Assembly: GCA_963785155.1 (NCBI GenBank)
Contig: CAWAUB010000004.1
Location: 434,001 to 498,000, forward strand
Length of the DNA: 64,000 bases
From: DASUSH01 sp963785155
Lineage (GTDB): Bacteria > Actinomycetota > Thermoleophilia > Solirubrobacterales > 70-9
Reading direction: 5' to 3'
This document shows, piece by piece, positions 1 to 9,342 of this stretch; within the stretch, counting starts at the first letter, position 1, and each line of letters opens with the position of its first letter. A model generated the notes under the pieces. The model was not told where the DNA came from and did not search any database. It saw only the letters and a list, made by a program, of their open reading frames with translations. A program made the position numbers and the translations under genes.

Positions 1-392
1 TCCGGCTGAACGGTCTGCGTCACCTGCTCGACCGGGATCTGTCCGGGATCGTCCTTGCCGTCCGGAAGCGGGTCCCCCGAGGGCTGACAGTCGATGAAGT
101 ACTCCGCGATCAGTGACTGGGGCTCGGAGGCGCAGGTCGTGTCCTCGCCGAGCTCGCCGATCGTGCCGGTCATCGCGACGGTGACGACGGCGCGCTTGTC
201 CTCGTTGATGGCGAGGTCCTCGACTCGGCCGGCCTCAACGCCCACGACCTTGACCAGCGAGCCCTGGACGATGCCGAAGGCGTTGTCGAGCTCGATCTCG
301 TAGTAGTGCGTGTCGTCGGCGCCGGCGCCCGTCGTCGCCAGGCCGGCGGCGGCCACGCAGAGGGCGAGAGCTATCGCGAGCAGGCGCCTCAT
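1..392 (-). CDS. MCE/MlaD-family protein, partial
   Basis: The window holds the first 130 codons; the rest lies beyond position 1. The ATG at 392 is followed by a short basic start and a hydrophobic stretch (residues 1-22), a likely signal peptide or membrane anchor. Residues from about 30 on read like the MlaD/MCE fold, with an EIELDNAFGIVQGSLVKVVG segment followed by a GVEAGRV turn, as in MCE subunits of lipid importers. The start overlaps the stop of the upstream MCE gene as ATGA, so the two are translationally coupled. MCE subunits form periplasmic or cell-envelope tunnels for lipids or sterols, powered by an Mkl/MlaF ATPase. One such ATPase is encoded at 22997-23776. The exact substrate cannot be told. 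Confidence 0.8.
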   Translation of the reverse strand, partial: MRRLLAIALALCVAAAGLATTGAGADDTHYYEIELDNAFGIVQGSLVKVVGVEAGRVEDLAINEDKRAVVTVAMTGTIGELGEDTTCASEPQSLIAEYFIDCQPSGDPLPDGKDDPGQIPVEQVTQTVQP

Positions 393-1870
393 GGGCCAGG
401 TGGGACGTCGGTCGGGTCACAATCGAGCGTGCCGTCCTCGGTGAACGGCGTCGAGCCGTCACCGGGGTTGCGCTCGTTCGCGCCGGGGCAACGCTGGCGC
501 TGGTCCTGAGTGATCGAGGAGAACTGCTGCTCGGGCGTGATCGGGTTGGCGAGGATGTTGGGCAGGACGCCGGGGAGCGCGTTCGGGGCGGGCGCGGTGA
601 AGGAGTTGAAGTTGGTCGCGATGCGGCCGATCCCGCCGTTGGCGTCGAGTGTGCCCGAGTGGCCGAAGTCGTCGAACCAGGCGACGAGCTCCGGCGTATA
701 TGCCCGCAGGAAGGCGGTCGGCGGCCGCCCGTCCTTGAGCGCGCAGATCTGCTCGCCGAAGGCGCCCTGGGTGAAGTCGCCGTCCGCGGCCGACTCGAGG
801 TCGGAGGGATCGTTGGGGTTCTCGGCGCAGGTCGGCGAGCCGGTGCCCAGTGCGGCCTCGGTGACCGCGGGCTGGAGGCGGTTCAGGTCGACCAGGTCGT
901 TCGCAGGGCCGGGGCGGAAGACGAGGTGGTCGAGGTCGCGGATCGTCGGCACCGCGTTTGCGGCCGCCCCGCGGAACTCCTTGAAGAAGGGATTCAGGCG
1001 GATCGCGACCGGCTTCGAGGCGTCGACGAGGGGGTCGACGTCGTCGAGGGTGGCCCTGAGGTTCACGAACGTGGTGTTCGCCTGGCGCATGAAGTCGGGG
1101 AATTCGGCGACGGCGGTGGCGAGGTTCTCCTTCTCGTTGGCCAGGGCGCCCTGGAAGCGGTTCAGGTTGGTGATCAGCTGGGTGAGGTCGGGGGCGCGCT
1201 CCGCGAGGGCGCCGGAGAGCTTCGAGCCGTCGACGATCAGGGCCTCGAGAGCGCGCTCGTCGCGGTTCAGCTCGCCGAAGACACGCTGGGAGGTCGAGAG
1301 AAACGGGTTCAGGTACTTGAAGCCCTTGTTCGCCTGCTCGCCGACGCCGTCGTAGGAGACCTCGAAGCCCTTGATCACCTTCTTCAGGTTTCGGATCGTG
1401 CGCGCGTCGAGCGTGTTGAAGAGCTCGTCGAGGTCGACCGCGGAGACCGTCTCCTGCTGGCTCAGGGTGCCGCCGTTTTCGATCTCGTCGCCGGCGGCGG
1501 TGGCGCCGCCGGGATAGGACTGCTGGCTATCGCCCTCGGCCGGCAGGGTCAGCTGAACCTGGCGGCCGGCGATCTGCGAAAGCGACGGCGAGCGCACCGT
1601 CGCCGTCGTGCCCCGGCGCAGCGGGGCGAAGTCCTCGCTGACGGTGAAGGTGACCAGCGCGCCGCCGTTGGGGGCGAGCTCGATCGTCTTGATCGTGCCG
1701 ACCGAGGCGCCGGCGATCACAACCTCGTTGCCCTCGACCAGCTGGCTTGCGTTCTCGAACTCGGCGGTGACCGTGTATTCGTCGCCGTTGCCGGAGAAGA
1801 TGAAGACGAGCGCGACAGCGACGACGACAAGCGCCACCACCGCCGCGATGCGGCCGACAACCGTGCTCAA
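389..1870 (-). CDS. MCE-family (MlaD-domain) envelope lipid-transport protein
   Basis: 493 residues from a TTG start. A stop codon directly precedes the TTG in frame, so no longer start is possible. Residues about 5-27 form a single hydrophobic anchor. Residues about 31-110 match the MlaD/MCE domain (EFENASQLVEGNEVVIAG, then a GTIKTIEL strand). The remainder is a long, partly helical region with four cysteines near the C terminus, typical of actinobacterial Mce proteins, which have an MCE domain plus a helical tunnel. The stop overlaps the next MCE gene (ATGA), so they form one operon running leftward. The family imports lipids or sterols across the envelope with an ABC permease and ATPase; the permease is not in view. 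Confidence 0.85.
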   Translation of the reverse strand: MSTVVGRIAAVVALVVVAVALVFIFSGNGDEYTVTAEFENASQLVEGNEVVIAGASVGTIKTIELAPNGGALVTFTVSEDFAPLRRGTTATVRSPSLSQIAGRQVQLTLPAEGDSQQSYPGGATAAGDEIENGGTLSQQETVSAVDLDELFNTLDARTIRNLKKVIKGFEVSYDGVGEQANKGFKYLNPFLSTSQRVFGELNRDERALEALIVDGSKLSGALAERAPDLTQLITNLNRFQGALANEKENLATAVAEFPDFMRQANTTFVNLRATLDDVDPLVDASKPVAIRLNPFFKEFRGAAANAVPTIRDLDHLVFRPGPANDLVDLNRLQPAVTEAALGTGSPTCAENPNDPSDLESAADGDFTQGAFGEQICALKDGRPPTAFLRAYTPELVAWFDDFGHSGTLDANGGIGRIATNFNSFTAPAPNALPGVLPNILANPITPEQQFSSITQDQRQRCPGANERNPGDGSTPFTEDGTLDCDPTDVPPGP

Positions 1871-2151
1871 TTAATGACGTCTCTCATCCGAAACCACGCC
1901 ACCCTGCTTTCGCGGCGGATGGCTTACATCCCCCCGCCTCAGACCACGCCCAAAGCAGGTTCAACCAACTGTGGGCGAACCTAGCAGTCACCCCGGAAGA
2001 CCGTCAATAGGCAACCAGTGCGAAAAGCCGCTCTGCAATGCGGTTTTCGGACCACAGCATTGACTTGGTGTTAAGCGTGGCGAACTGGCTGGCGAACCAG
2101 TCCGATTTCGGCCCCCGCGAGGTCTTCTTACGCCCGTCCGCGGCCCGTGTA

Positions 2152-2157
2152 TAGGAT
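2152..2157 (+). promoter_or_regulatory. -10 box of lemA, leaderless type
   Basis: TAGGAT matches TANNNT and ends 6 nt before the GTG at 2164. The transcript would start at or next to the start codon. The same arrangement is seen at ten other genes in this window. The rest of the 293-nt divergent gap (1871-2163) shows no gene. Confidence 0.5.
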
Positions 2158-2163
2158 GCCGCT

Positions 2164-2724
2164 GTGGTCATCGTCCTGATCATCGTCGGGGTCGTCCTTC
2201 TGGTCGGCCTCATTTTCGTCCTGATCCGCAACAGCATGATCGGGAGCCGCAACCGCGTCGAGGAAGCGTGGAGCGGCATCGACGTCCAGCTCAAGCGCCG
2301 CCACGATCTGGTCCCGAACCTCGTCGAGACGGTCAAGGGCTATGCCCAGCATGAACAGCAGACGTTCGAGAAGACCACGCAGGCCCGTGCCCAAGCGATG
2401 CAGGCCTCGAGCGTCCAGGCGACGCAGCAGGCCGAGGCTCAGCTCTCCGGAGCGCTCGCAGAGGTCCGCGCGGTCGCCGAGAACTACCCGGAGCTGCGCG
2501 CGACGGAGAACTTCCAGCGCCTGCAGGCGGACCTGAACGAGATCGAGGACGAGATCCAGGCCTCGCGCCGGATCTACAACTCCAACGTGCAGGCCTACAA
2601 CACGAAGATCCAGATCTTCCCGAACTCCATCGTCGCCGGCATGGGCGGCTTCGAGGAACGCGAGTTCTTCGAGATCGAGACCGCCGCCGAGCGCGAGCCG
2701 GTCGAAGTCAAGTTCACCTCCTAG
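2164..2724 (+). CDS. lemA: LemA family protein
   Basis: 186 residues with a GTG start 6 nt after a TAGGAT box. Residues 1-21 are one hydrophobic membrane anchor. They are followed by the LemA signature: RNRVEEAW, then QLKRRHDLVPNLVETVKGY at about residues 44-62. Long helices come next, and the C terminus has the family's FPNSIVAGMGGFEEREFF motif (about 155-173). Length and layout are normal for LemA. These are membrane-anchored helical bundle proteins of unclear biochemical role, found near envelope proteases or TPM-domain proteins; no such partner is adjacent here. The gene is monocistronic and convergent with the lipoprotein gene at 2746. Confidence 0.9.
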   Translation: MVIVLIIVGVVLLVGLIFVLIRNSMIGSRNRVEEAWSGIDVQLKRRHDLVPNLVETVKGYAQHEQQTFEKTTQARAQAMQASSVQATQQAEAQLSGALAEVRAVAENYPELRATENFQRLQADLNEIEDEIQASRRIYNSNVQAYNTKIQIFPNSIVAGMGGFEEREFFEIETAAEREPVEVKFTS

Positions 2725-2738
2725 GGCCCTCAGGCCCT
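2723..2738. terminator. Short hairpin at the lemA 3' end
   Basis: AGGGCC, loop CTCA, GGCCCT: a 6-bp perfect stem overlapping the lemA stop codon. It lies between convergent genes, so it may end transcription in both directions. There is no clear U-run, so the call is weak. Confidence 0.3.
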
Positions 2739-2745
2739 CGGCGAC

Positions 2746-3207
2746 CTAGCCGCCGGTCGACTCCTCGATGTCGCGCTTGAGCTCGACGAACCCGGCCGCC
2801 CGCGCGTAGAGCTTGTAGAGGCGGAAGCCGGCCGCCCAGGAGGGCTCGCAGGCGTTGTCGTACATCTCCGTGGCCTCCTCATCGGTGAGCTCGGGCGCGC
2901 TGATGCCGGAGTCCTGCGGAGCGAGCTGGGCGCGGATGTCGGCGATCGTCGCGAGTTGCTCGGGCTCGGAGCCACCCGTCCAATCGGCGCACGTCGCAAG
3001 CGGCGCCACCGACCCACCTATCTCCTGGCCAAGTGGGTCCGTTCCGGAGATGTCGACCGTCCCTTCGGGCCGGTCCTCTCCGGCCTGCGTGGGCTCATCT
3101 CCTCCGCAACCGCCCAGCGCCACCGCGAGGGCAATTAGGGCCGCGAGGAGTCCGGTCCTCAGGTCAGCCCTGCGGACCGAGGCTGATCTGGCCGCCGGCG
3201 AACTCAC
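2746..3207 (-). CDS. Putative secreted lipoprotein
   Basis: About 153 residues if the GTG at 3207 is the start; the frame is open further upstream but other starts there give no signal peptide. The start is uncertain. A basic n-region is followed by a hydrophobic core and a lipobox ALGGC with Cys34, so the mature protein should be lipid-anchored on the outer face of the membrane. The mature part is acidic with two further cysteines and a helical C terminus. No known domain was recognised. It overlaps the 3' end of the beta-helix gene by 44 nt and follows it in the same direction, so the two may be co-expressed surface proteins. Confidence 0.6.
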   Translation of the reverse strand: MSSPAARSASVRRADLRTGLLAALIALAVALGGCGGDEPTQAGEDRPEGTVDISGTDPLGQEIGGSVAPLATCADWTGGSEPEQLATIADIRAQLAPQDSGISAPELTDEEATEMYDNACEPSWAAGFRLYKLYARAAGFVELKRDIEESTGG

Positions 3208-5286
3208 TGACCCAATCCTGGACCGCCGCCGCTTCGCTGCCGTTGGCAACGCGCTCCTGGAGGCGTTCCTGCTCCTGGCTCTCGGCCTTCGCCGCCCGGC
3301 TGCCCGGCTGCGGAGGCGTGTTGAACCAGGTGCACCCGGGAGCATCGAGGTCCCCCGACTCCCACTGCCCGAAGCAGGCGAGCAGCCCGGGCACCTTGGC
3401 GGCGTAGCCAGCGCCCCCGATGCTCGACGCGCAGTTCTCCGGGAGGGTCCCGGGGGCCGACTGGCCGGCCTGCCCGATGGGCGGATCAGCGGTGAGGCTG
3501 CCATGCGTGCCGTCCGGCCCGGTGTTGTCGGGCCAGCAGTTGCCGGTGTTCGTCATCGCCTCGTCCCACCAGAAGTCGACGCCGTTCGGCGCGGTCTTCG
3601 GGTTGTTCTTGAGCGAGGTCTGGTTGCCGAACATCGTCAGCTCGGGGAAGGACTTGAAGTCGGGCGGGACCTCGCCCATGTGGTTGCCGGTGTACTGGTT
3701 GTCGCAGGAGGTGGAGATGCCGTCGCCCGCCGTCGTGCAGTGGACGCTGGGATCAATCTCACCCTCGGCCTCCCCGGCGATCGCGTCGGGAATCGAGATC
3801 AGCTGCGTGCCCTGCCGCCAGTTGTCGAAGACCCAGTTGTTCTCGAAGCGGCCGTTGTTGTGGCCCGGCCACATGAACCCGACCCGACGGCCTGCGGGAC
3901 CCGGGCGTAGAAGGGGTTCTCGTCGCGGTAGACGTCGAGGTTGTTCGCGTAGAAGTAGTTGTTGTCGATCTTCATGCCGTCGGCCGGGAAGCCGGGATGG
4001 CCGGGGGCCGAGAGAGTGTCTGTCGTGAGGCCGTTCGCGTTGCCGTAGAAGTGGTTCTCGGTGACCCGGACGGAGTTCCCCATCGACCCGGAGTAGCCCA
4101 TCGCGTTGCCGTGCAGGTCGCAGGTCTTGATCGTCGTGTTGTAGCGCTCCTCGGGGTAGAACTGCTCGTTGCGGAACTCGCCGGTCTGCGGAGACGCGCC
4201 CGGATAGACGCCCGCATCACCGGCGCCGAAGGCCTCGCAGTTGCTCACCACGGAATGGTCGCTGGTGAAGCTCAGGTGCCCGTAGTCGGAGTTCCAGAAC
4301 ATCTTCACCTTGTCGAGCAGGACTCCGTCGCTCTCCTCGGTGTAGAAGCCGTGCTCATGGGCCCCGCGCAGGAGGAAGTTGCGGCCGACGAACCCGTCGC
4401 TGCGATCGGTGCGCAGGACGACGTGCTTGGCGAAGCACGGGTTGTCCGCGGCGCTCGTGTTGCACTCGGAAGACGGGGTGTCGCCGCCGGGGCGGTCAAC
4501 CGGATCGTTCGGCTTCTCGTACCCGTTGCCGGCGTCGAAGAGCACGTCCTCGGGCTTGACGCCTGAGCCCTCGAGCTGGAGGTTGCAGCGGATGCACTCG
4601 CCTAGCTCCTGCTCGGGGATCCCGTGGCGGTCCGGGCGGGGCGGGGCGATCGGATCGCCGAAGACCGCGCGGCCCTGGACGTGGATCAGGTTCTGGTCGT
4701 TGGGACACTCGGCCTGGTACTCGTAGCTCGGGGCCAGCGCGCCGGACTGCGTCTCCTGAAGCATCGAGGGATTGCACTTCGGGTCGTTGAGCGGGGCCTG
4801 CCGGGAGTTCTCCTCCGTGTACCGGCCGGGCATGACCACGATCCGGTCGAAGTTGTCAGCGGCGTTCACCGCATCCTGGACCGAGTCGAACTTGCACTTC
4901 TTCGCGAGCTTCTTGTTGGTCTTCGTCAGCTTCTTGGCGTTCTTGCCGGAGAGCTTCTTCTCCGGCTGACTCGGCCGCAGCTGCCAGCCCTTCTTCGCGT
5001 CCTTGACCGAGTCCTTGAGGAGGTTGAGGCTCTCCTTGCCCTTGCTGCCCTGGCAGACGACGTGGAGCTTGCTCTTCCCCTTCGCCTTAAGCGCGGAATC
5101 GAGCGACAAGGCCTTCGGCACCGCACCGCCGACATTGACCCCGTCGACCTTCTCAGCGGTCGGGTCGGGCCAGTAGGAGGGGCGCTCGAGGTGGGCGAAC
5201 GCCAGCGCGGGCACGAGGAGCAGGCACGCGAAAACCGCCCCGATAGGAGCGGCGATCCAATTGCGATTGCGTCCTTGCCCCAGCAT
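3164..5286 (-). CDS. Secreted right-handed beta-helix repeat protein (frameshifted)
   Basis: Two overlapping reading frames together encode one protein of about 700 residues. The ATG at 5286 begins a signal peptide (hydrophobic residues about 14-32). A lysine-rich stretch follows, then repeated short strands rich in Asn, Gly and Asp (NNYFYANNL, NHFYGNANGLTTDTL, NNWVFDNW) typical of parallel beta-helix (pectate-lyase-like) folds. Many cysteine pairs are present. The frame breaks between about 3875 and 3895: the first frame reads VGSGSCG while the second continues as FMWPGHNNGRFENN, which restores the repeat pattern. One missing base explains it. It could be a sequencing error or a real mutation. 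Likely a surface carbohydrate-binding or carbohydrate-cleaving protein; no catalytic residues can be assigned. The downstream lipoprotein gene overlaps its end. Confidence 0.7.
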
Positions 5287-5339
5287 TACGTTGCCCTGCC
5301 CAGAACAAGGAGATTAGCGCAGAGTTGCGGAGGCGCTCC

Positions 5340-6435
5340 TCAAGCGATGCTCAATTCTGCGTCCCGCAACGGCTTCGGGCGGCCGATCCCGAAACCCTGC
5401 GCGAGGTCCACGCCGAACTCGCGGACCATCGCCAGCGTCTCGGTCGTCCTCGACGCCCTCCGCGACCGTTCGCAGGCCGAACTGGCCGGCCATGGCGACG
5501 ATCGACTGGACCATCCGCTGGTCCTCCGGGCTCGTGACCAGGTCCTTGACGAACGTCGCGTCGATCTTCAGGTACTGGACCGGAAGGTGGCGGAGATAGG
5601 TGAGTGAGCCGAAGCCGGTGCCGAAGTCGTCGAGCGCGAACCGGCAGCCGAGGCGGCTGAGCCTTTCGACGAACTCGCGGGCCGCGTCGACGTGCTCGAT
5701 CGCGGCGGTCTCGGTGATCTCGAAGACGACATTGGCCGCCCCCGCCCCGGCACGTTCGAGCGCCACCGCCAGGTCGGCCGGGAGCTCGTCGTCGCAGATC
5801 GAAACGGCGGAGAGGTTGATCTCGGCCGGCCGGCCGACGCTCGCAAGCTCGATCGCGCGGCCGGCCATCCAGCGGTCGATCGCGACGATCAGCCCGGAGC
5901 GCTCGGCGAGCGGCAGGAAGTGGCGCGGCTCGAGCACGGGGTCGGAGCTCTCCTCGGCGAGCATCCTGACGAGGAGCTCCTCCTGCGCGATCCGGCCGCT
6001 CGGCTCGGCGATCGGCTGCGCGTAGGCCAGCAGGCGGTCCTCGGAAAGAGCGCGGCGGAGGCCGTCCTCGGCCTGCTTCCGCTCGGTCACGTCGAAGGCG
6101 ACCGCGAAGAAGGTCTCACCGTCGGAGCGAGCGCTCCAGCGCAGCCAGCGGTAATCGCCGCCGCGGGTGCGCCAGCGGTTCTCGAAGTTCCCGACGTGCG
6201 AGTCGGCCTCCGTCACCTTCGCCGCCTCGATTCGCGTGCTCTCGATGTCGTCCGGATGCACGAGCTCGATCCACGGCCGGGCCATGAGCTCCTCGCGGGT
6301 CCATCCGAGGACGTCTTCCCAGGCAGCGTTCAGCGTCTGGAAGACACCGTTCGAGTCAGACGTGCAGAGCAGGTCGTGCTCGATCTCGAAGCCCGACTCT
6401 CCACTTCCCCCATTGACGATCCAGTCGCCGCCCAA
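5340..6435 (-). CDS. PAS-EAL cyclic-di-GMP phosphodiesterase-like protein (frameshifted near the end)
   Basis: A TTG start at 6435 follows a good AGGAGGGGG ribosome site. Residues about 15-120 are a PAS domain (GVFQTLNAAWEDVLGWTREE, then a RWRTRGGDYRWLRW segment and FDVTERK). Residues from about 128 are an EAL domain with no GGDEF. The EAL signature reads EEL, and the residues expected for metal and substrate binding are visible: INLS, FEITE, DDFGTG, LKID, AEGVE. After AEGVED the frame slips at about 5442 by one extra base. In the next frame the usual ending follows (ETLAMVREFGVDLAQGFGIG) and stops at 5340. As deposited, the frame instead runs to 5314 with an unrelated tail. If the frame is intact in vivo, the protein should degrade cyclic di-GMP in response to a PAS ligand. 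Confidence 0.8.
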
Positions 6436-6499
6436 CGAATCCCCCTCCTAGGTGATGCCGACGGCAATCGGCTCTATGAGCGTACCCGGTCTTAGCGGG

Positions 6500-7105
<606 letters not shown>

Positions 7106-7188
7106 CGGGGGAAACCCTCTCTTTTCGGTTGGAATCGCGTCTGTTCTTACCCTACCCAGCACCGTGCTCTGGCAAGCGGCTGGAGATA

Positions 7189-7262
7189 TCGGGGCGCCCG
7201 GATTTGAACCGGGGACCTCACCGACCCGAACGGTGCGCGCTACCAGGCTGCGCCACGCCCCG
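7189..7262 (-). tRNA. tRNA-Pro (anticodon CGG)
   Basis: 74 nt on the minus strand with a full cloverleaf. The acceptor stem CGGGGCG pairs with CGCCCCG, followed by discriminator A. D-stem GCGC/GCGC. Anticodon stem CACCG/CGGTG with loop TTCGGGT, giving anticodon CGG. T-arm CCCGG-TTCAAAT-CCGGG. No CCA is encoded. It reads the CCG codon, which is very common in this high-GC genome. Confidence 0.97.
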
Positions 7263-7284
7263 AGAAGGCCTCAGTATCCCAGAG

Positions 7285-8091
7285 GTGGGACAGGAGACCG
7301 GGCACGAGAGTAGCGGCGGGAGCGTCGGCGAGCCCGAGGAGATCGGTGCTCCGATCGACAAGCTCGCGGTCGCGATGACGCTTGGCGCGATCGCGGCCGG
7401 TGCGATCGCCGTGCTCGCGATCCCGAGCCTGCGCGAGGCGTTCGGCGATGCCATCGGCGGCGACACGGAGGCGCTTCGCGAGGAGCTGCGCAGCTACGGC
7501 GCCGGCGGCGTCGCGGTCCTCTACGGGCTGATCTTCCTGCACACGTTCGTCTGGTACCCGGCCGAGATCGTGGACGCCGCGGGCGGCTTCGTCTACGGGT
7601 TCTGGGGCGGGCTCGCGCTCGTGCACATCGGCTGGATCCTCCAGGGGATGCTCGCCTGGGCGATCGGCCGGAGCGTCGCCCGCCCGGTGCTGCGACGGGT
7701 GATCGGCGCGTCGCGCTTCGACACGGCGGAGCGGTTCATCGCCGACGGGGGCGTTCCGCTCCTGCTCGCTGCGCGGCTGATCCCGATCGTCCCCTTCAGC
7801 CTGTTCAGCTACGTCGCGGGCGCGGCACGGGTACCGCTATGGACGTTCACCTGGACCGCCGCGGTCGGCTACCTGCCGATCACCGCGATCTTCATCTACC
7901 TCGGCAGCCGGCTCGACTCGCTCTCGCCGACGGACCCGATCCTGCTCGGGGGCGCGGTGCTGCTGGTCCTACTGCTCCTGCTCGCGCGGCCGGTGTCGCG
8001 GCGGCTGGTGGCGATGCGGCGAGGGCAGATAATGAGGGACGAAAGCGTATGCGTCCGCGTCGCGAGGCGCCGTAGGTCGCGGGGCTCGTAG
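7285..8091 (+). CDS. TVP38/TMEM64-family (VTT domain) membrane protein
   Basis: About 268 residues from the GTG at 7285. The frame is open further upstream through the tRNA, so the start is a choice and the ribosome site is weak. Several hydrophobic segments follow, and the VTT-domain core is visible: FVWYPAEIVDAAGGFVYGF, then LLLAARLIPIVPFSLFSYVAG and a YLPITAIFIYLGSRL segment. This family (SNARE-associated/DedA-like) is thought to move or scramble lipids in the inner membrane; a precise substrate is unknown. The last 20 or so residues (VRVARRRRSRGS) come from a repeat whose inverted partner forms the tail of the convergent gene at 8277. Confidence 0.85.
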   Translation: MGQETGHESSGGSVGEPEEIGAPIDKLAVAMTLGAIAAGAIAVLAIPSLREAFGDAIGGDTEALREELRSYGAGGVAVLYGLIFLHTFVWYPAEIVDAAGGFVYGFWGGLALVHIGWILQGMLAWAIGRSVARPVLRRVIGASRFDTAERFIADGGVPLLLAARLIPIVPFSLFSYVAGAARVPLWTFTWTAAVGYLPITAIFIYLGSRLDSLSPTDPILLGGAVLLVLLLLLARPVSRRLVAMRRGQIMRDESVCVRVARRRRSRGS

Positions 8092-8330
8092 GGAGGGTGG
8101 GATTGGCGGGTTTGGTGACTCTTGCGCATCTTTCGTGCGCTGAAGTTGGGTGGCGCCACGAGTTATCTAGTCCAGGGGACCAATAACTCGTGGAGCCCGA
8201 GGTGTCGCGGGCGTGCTGGGCGCGAAATGGGTCATAAGCGCCCCACGAAAAGCGCCCCACCTCCCATCCCTACCCCTTAATGCCCGCGACCTCGGCGCCT
8301 CGCGACGCGTCGGGCGCGCTTTCGTCCCTC
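8034..8330. repeat. MITE-like element: about 50-bp inverted arms flanking a palindrome
   Basis: The left arm (8034-8094) and the right arm (8283-8330, inverted) share GAGGGACGAAAGCG, then a variable 6-7 nt, then CGCGTCGCGAGGCGCCG and AGGTCGCGGG. Between them is a 185-nt gap with an 11-bp perfect inverted repeat and direct repeats of GCGCCCCAC. The arms encode the last residues of both convergent genes, giving similar Arg-rich tails. A third arm-like copy lies at 45981-46041. No transposase or target duplication was identified, so the mobile-element reading is an inference from the symmetry. Confidence 0.55.
8156..8193. terminator. 11-bp perfect inverted repeat between convergent genes
   Basis: CCACGAGTTAT and ATAACTCGTGG flank a 16-nt loop that itself can partly pair (GTCC with GGAC). 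It is fairly AT-rich against its surroundings. It may act as a bidirectional terminator for the genes ending at 8091 and 8277, or be the core of the surrounding repeat element. Confidence 0.5.
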
Positions 8331-9077
8331 GTCGACGAGGCGACGGCCTACCCGACCTCCGCCGACCGCCGCCTCGATCTCCTCCACGGTCGGCGACGGG
8401 TCCAGCTCGACCGTCCCGCCGGGGCCCTCCACGATCATCGCCGGCTCGGCGGGGAGCAGCAGTTCGATCGCCTCCTGGGCGTCGGACTCGACGATTGACT
8501 GGACCTCCTCCGAGTCGATCGCGTCCTCCCATTGGGACTCGTCGAAGTTCTCGACGACGGAGACGGCGCCGGCGAGCTGCAGCAGGTAATCGGCGGTGAG
8601 CCGTGGCGGGTCTCCCGGGATCCGGTCGAGGTTCAGGAAGAAGAGGTTTGCGAACTGCCACTGGCGCTCCTGTTCGCCGGCGGCCGTGGCGGCGAAGGCG
8701 GCGGTCTGCGTCTCGTTCTCACCGGTCGGGAAGTGGCGGATCGCGAGCTTCGCCTCCCCGTCGCGGATGAGGCCCTCGACCAGCGGCGGGATCGTCGCGA
8801 AGTGGTATTCGGCGAATCGCTCCGACTGGAGATCGGTGAAGTAGGTGATCGTCACCGGCGCAGATGGATCGCCGAGCTCGTCTCCCTCCTGCGCGATGCC
8901 GCCGAGCAGCAGCTGCGTGTCAGCCGTGCCCGTGATCTCGACCGGTGGCGCACCGCCCTCGCCGATCGAGATGAAAACGATCGCGACCGCGATCGCGAAG
9001 GCGGGGATGGCGAGGGCGAGGATCACGAACCAGCGCCGGCGCGGCGGCCGGCGCGATGGGACCGATGGGGCGCTCAA
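8277..9077 (-). CDS. Membrane-anchored thioredoxin-fold (DsbA-like) protein without CxxC
   Basis: 266 residues from a TTG start that overlaps the stop of the upstream small gene (TTGA). A basic N terminus and a hydrophobic segment (about 16-38) give a membrane anchor facing outward. The rest resembles DsbA/thioredoxin_4 proteins: DPSAPVTITYFTDLQSERFA, then RHFPTGENETQTAAFAATAA and a helical insert. In active members the segment after YFTD reads Q-C-P-x-C; here it is QSERF, so both catalytic cysteines are gone. It is therefore unlikely to be a thiol oxidase and may be a binding or scaffold variant. The last 25 residues are Arg-rich and derive from the repeat arm at 8283-8330. Confidence 0.7.
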   Translation of the reverse strand: MSAPSVPSRRPPRRRWFVILALAIPAFAIAVAIVFISIGEGGAPPVEITGTADTQLLLGGIAQEGDELGDPSAPVTITYFTDLQSERFAEYHFATIPPLVEGLIRDGEAKLAIRHFPTGENETQTAAFAATAAGEQERQWQFANLFFLNLDRIPGDPPRLTADYLLQLAGAVSVVENFDESQWEDAIDSEEVQSIVESDAQEAIELLLPAEPAMIVEGPGGTVELDPSPTVEEIEAAVGGGRVGRRLVDEGRKRARRVARRRGRGH

Positions 9078-9322
9078 CCGGCGACGGCCTTGTAGTAGCG
9101 CACGGCGAGGCCGGTGAGCAGCGTCTTGAACGTCTCCTCGACCGTCGCGCCCTCGTCGCCGGCGTATGCCTCGATCCCGCGCGCCTCGATCGCGCTGCTC
9201 GCCGCGACGACGTCGTCGACCAGGTCCGGGTGTTGGTCACAGAAGTAGGCGCCCATCGAGTAGAGCTCCGTGTCCATCAGGGACTCGAGGAACTCGGTGT
9301 CGGCGGCGTCGGGCTCGGTCAC
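9074..9322 (-). CDS. Conserved-looking small acidic protein, function unknown
   Basis: 82 residues from a GTG 6 nt after a TAGGAT box. The sequence is helical and acidic, with no signal peptide or membrane segment (LESLMDTELYSMGAYFCDQH, then a VVAASSAIEARG segment). No family was recognised. Its stop overlaps the start of the thioredoxin-fold gene by four bases, so the two are one operon and may work together. It diverges from the Nif3-like gene with a 20-nt gap. Confidence 0.6.
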   Translation of the reverse strand: MTEPDAADTEFLESLMDTELYSMGAYFCDQHPDLVDDVVAASSAIEARGIEAYAGDEGATVEETFKTLLTGLAVRYYKAVAG

Positions 9323-9328
9323 GTAAGA

Positions 9329-9334
9329 ATCCTA
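9329..9334 (-). promoter_or_regulatory. -10 box for the 9074-9322 gene, leaderless type
   Basis: On the minus strand TAGGAT ends 6 nt before the GTG at 9322, fitting TANNNT at leaderless spacing. The gap to the divergent Nif3-like gene is only 20 nt. Confidence 0.5.
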
Positions 9335-9342
9335 GGTCTCCG

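Noticed and set aside
4624..5607. Plus-strand open frame opposite the beta-helix and PAS-EAL genes
   Set aside because: Antisense shadow; no motif, and both minus-strand genes are recognisable.
7129..7284. Upstream extension of the VTT-domain gene to an ATG at 7129
   Set aside because: It would run through tRNA-Pro and encodes no membrane or family sequence; the GTG at 7285 is more reasonable.
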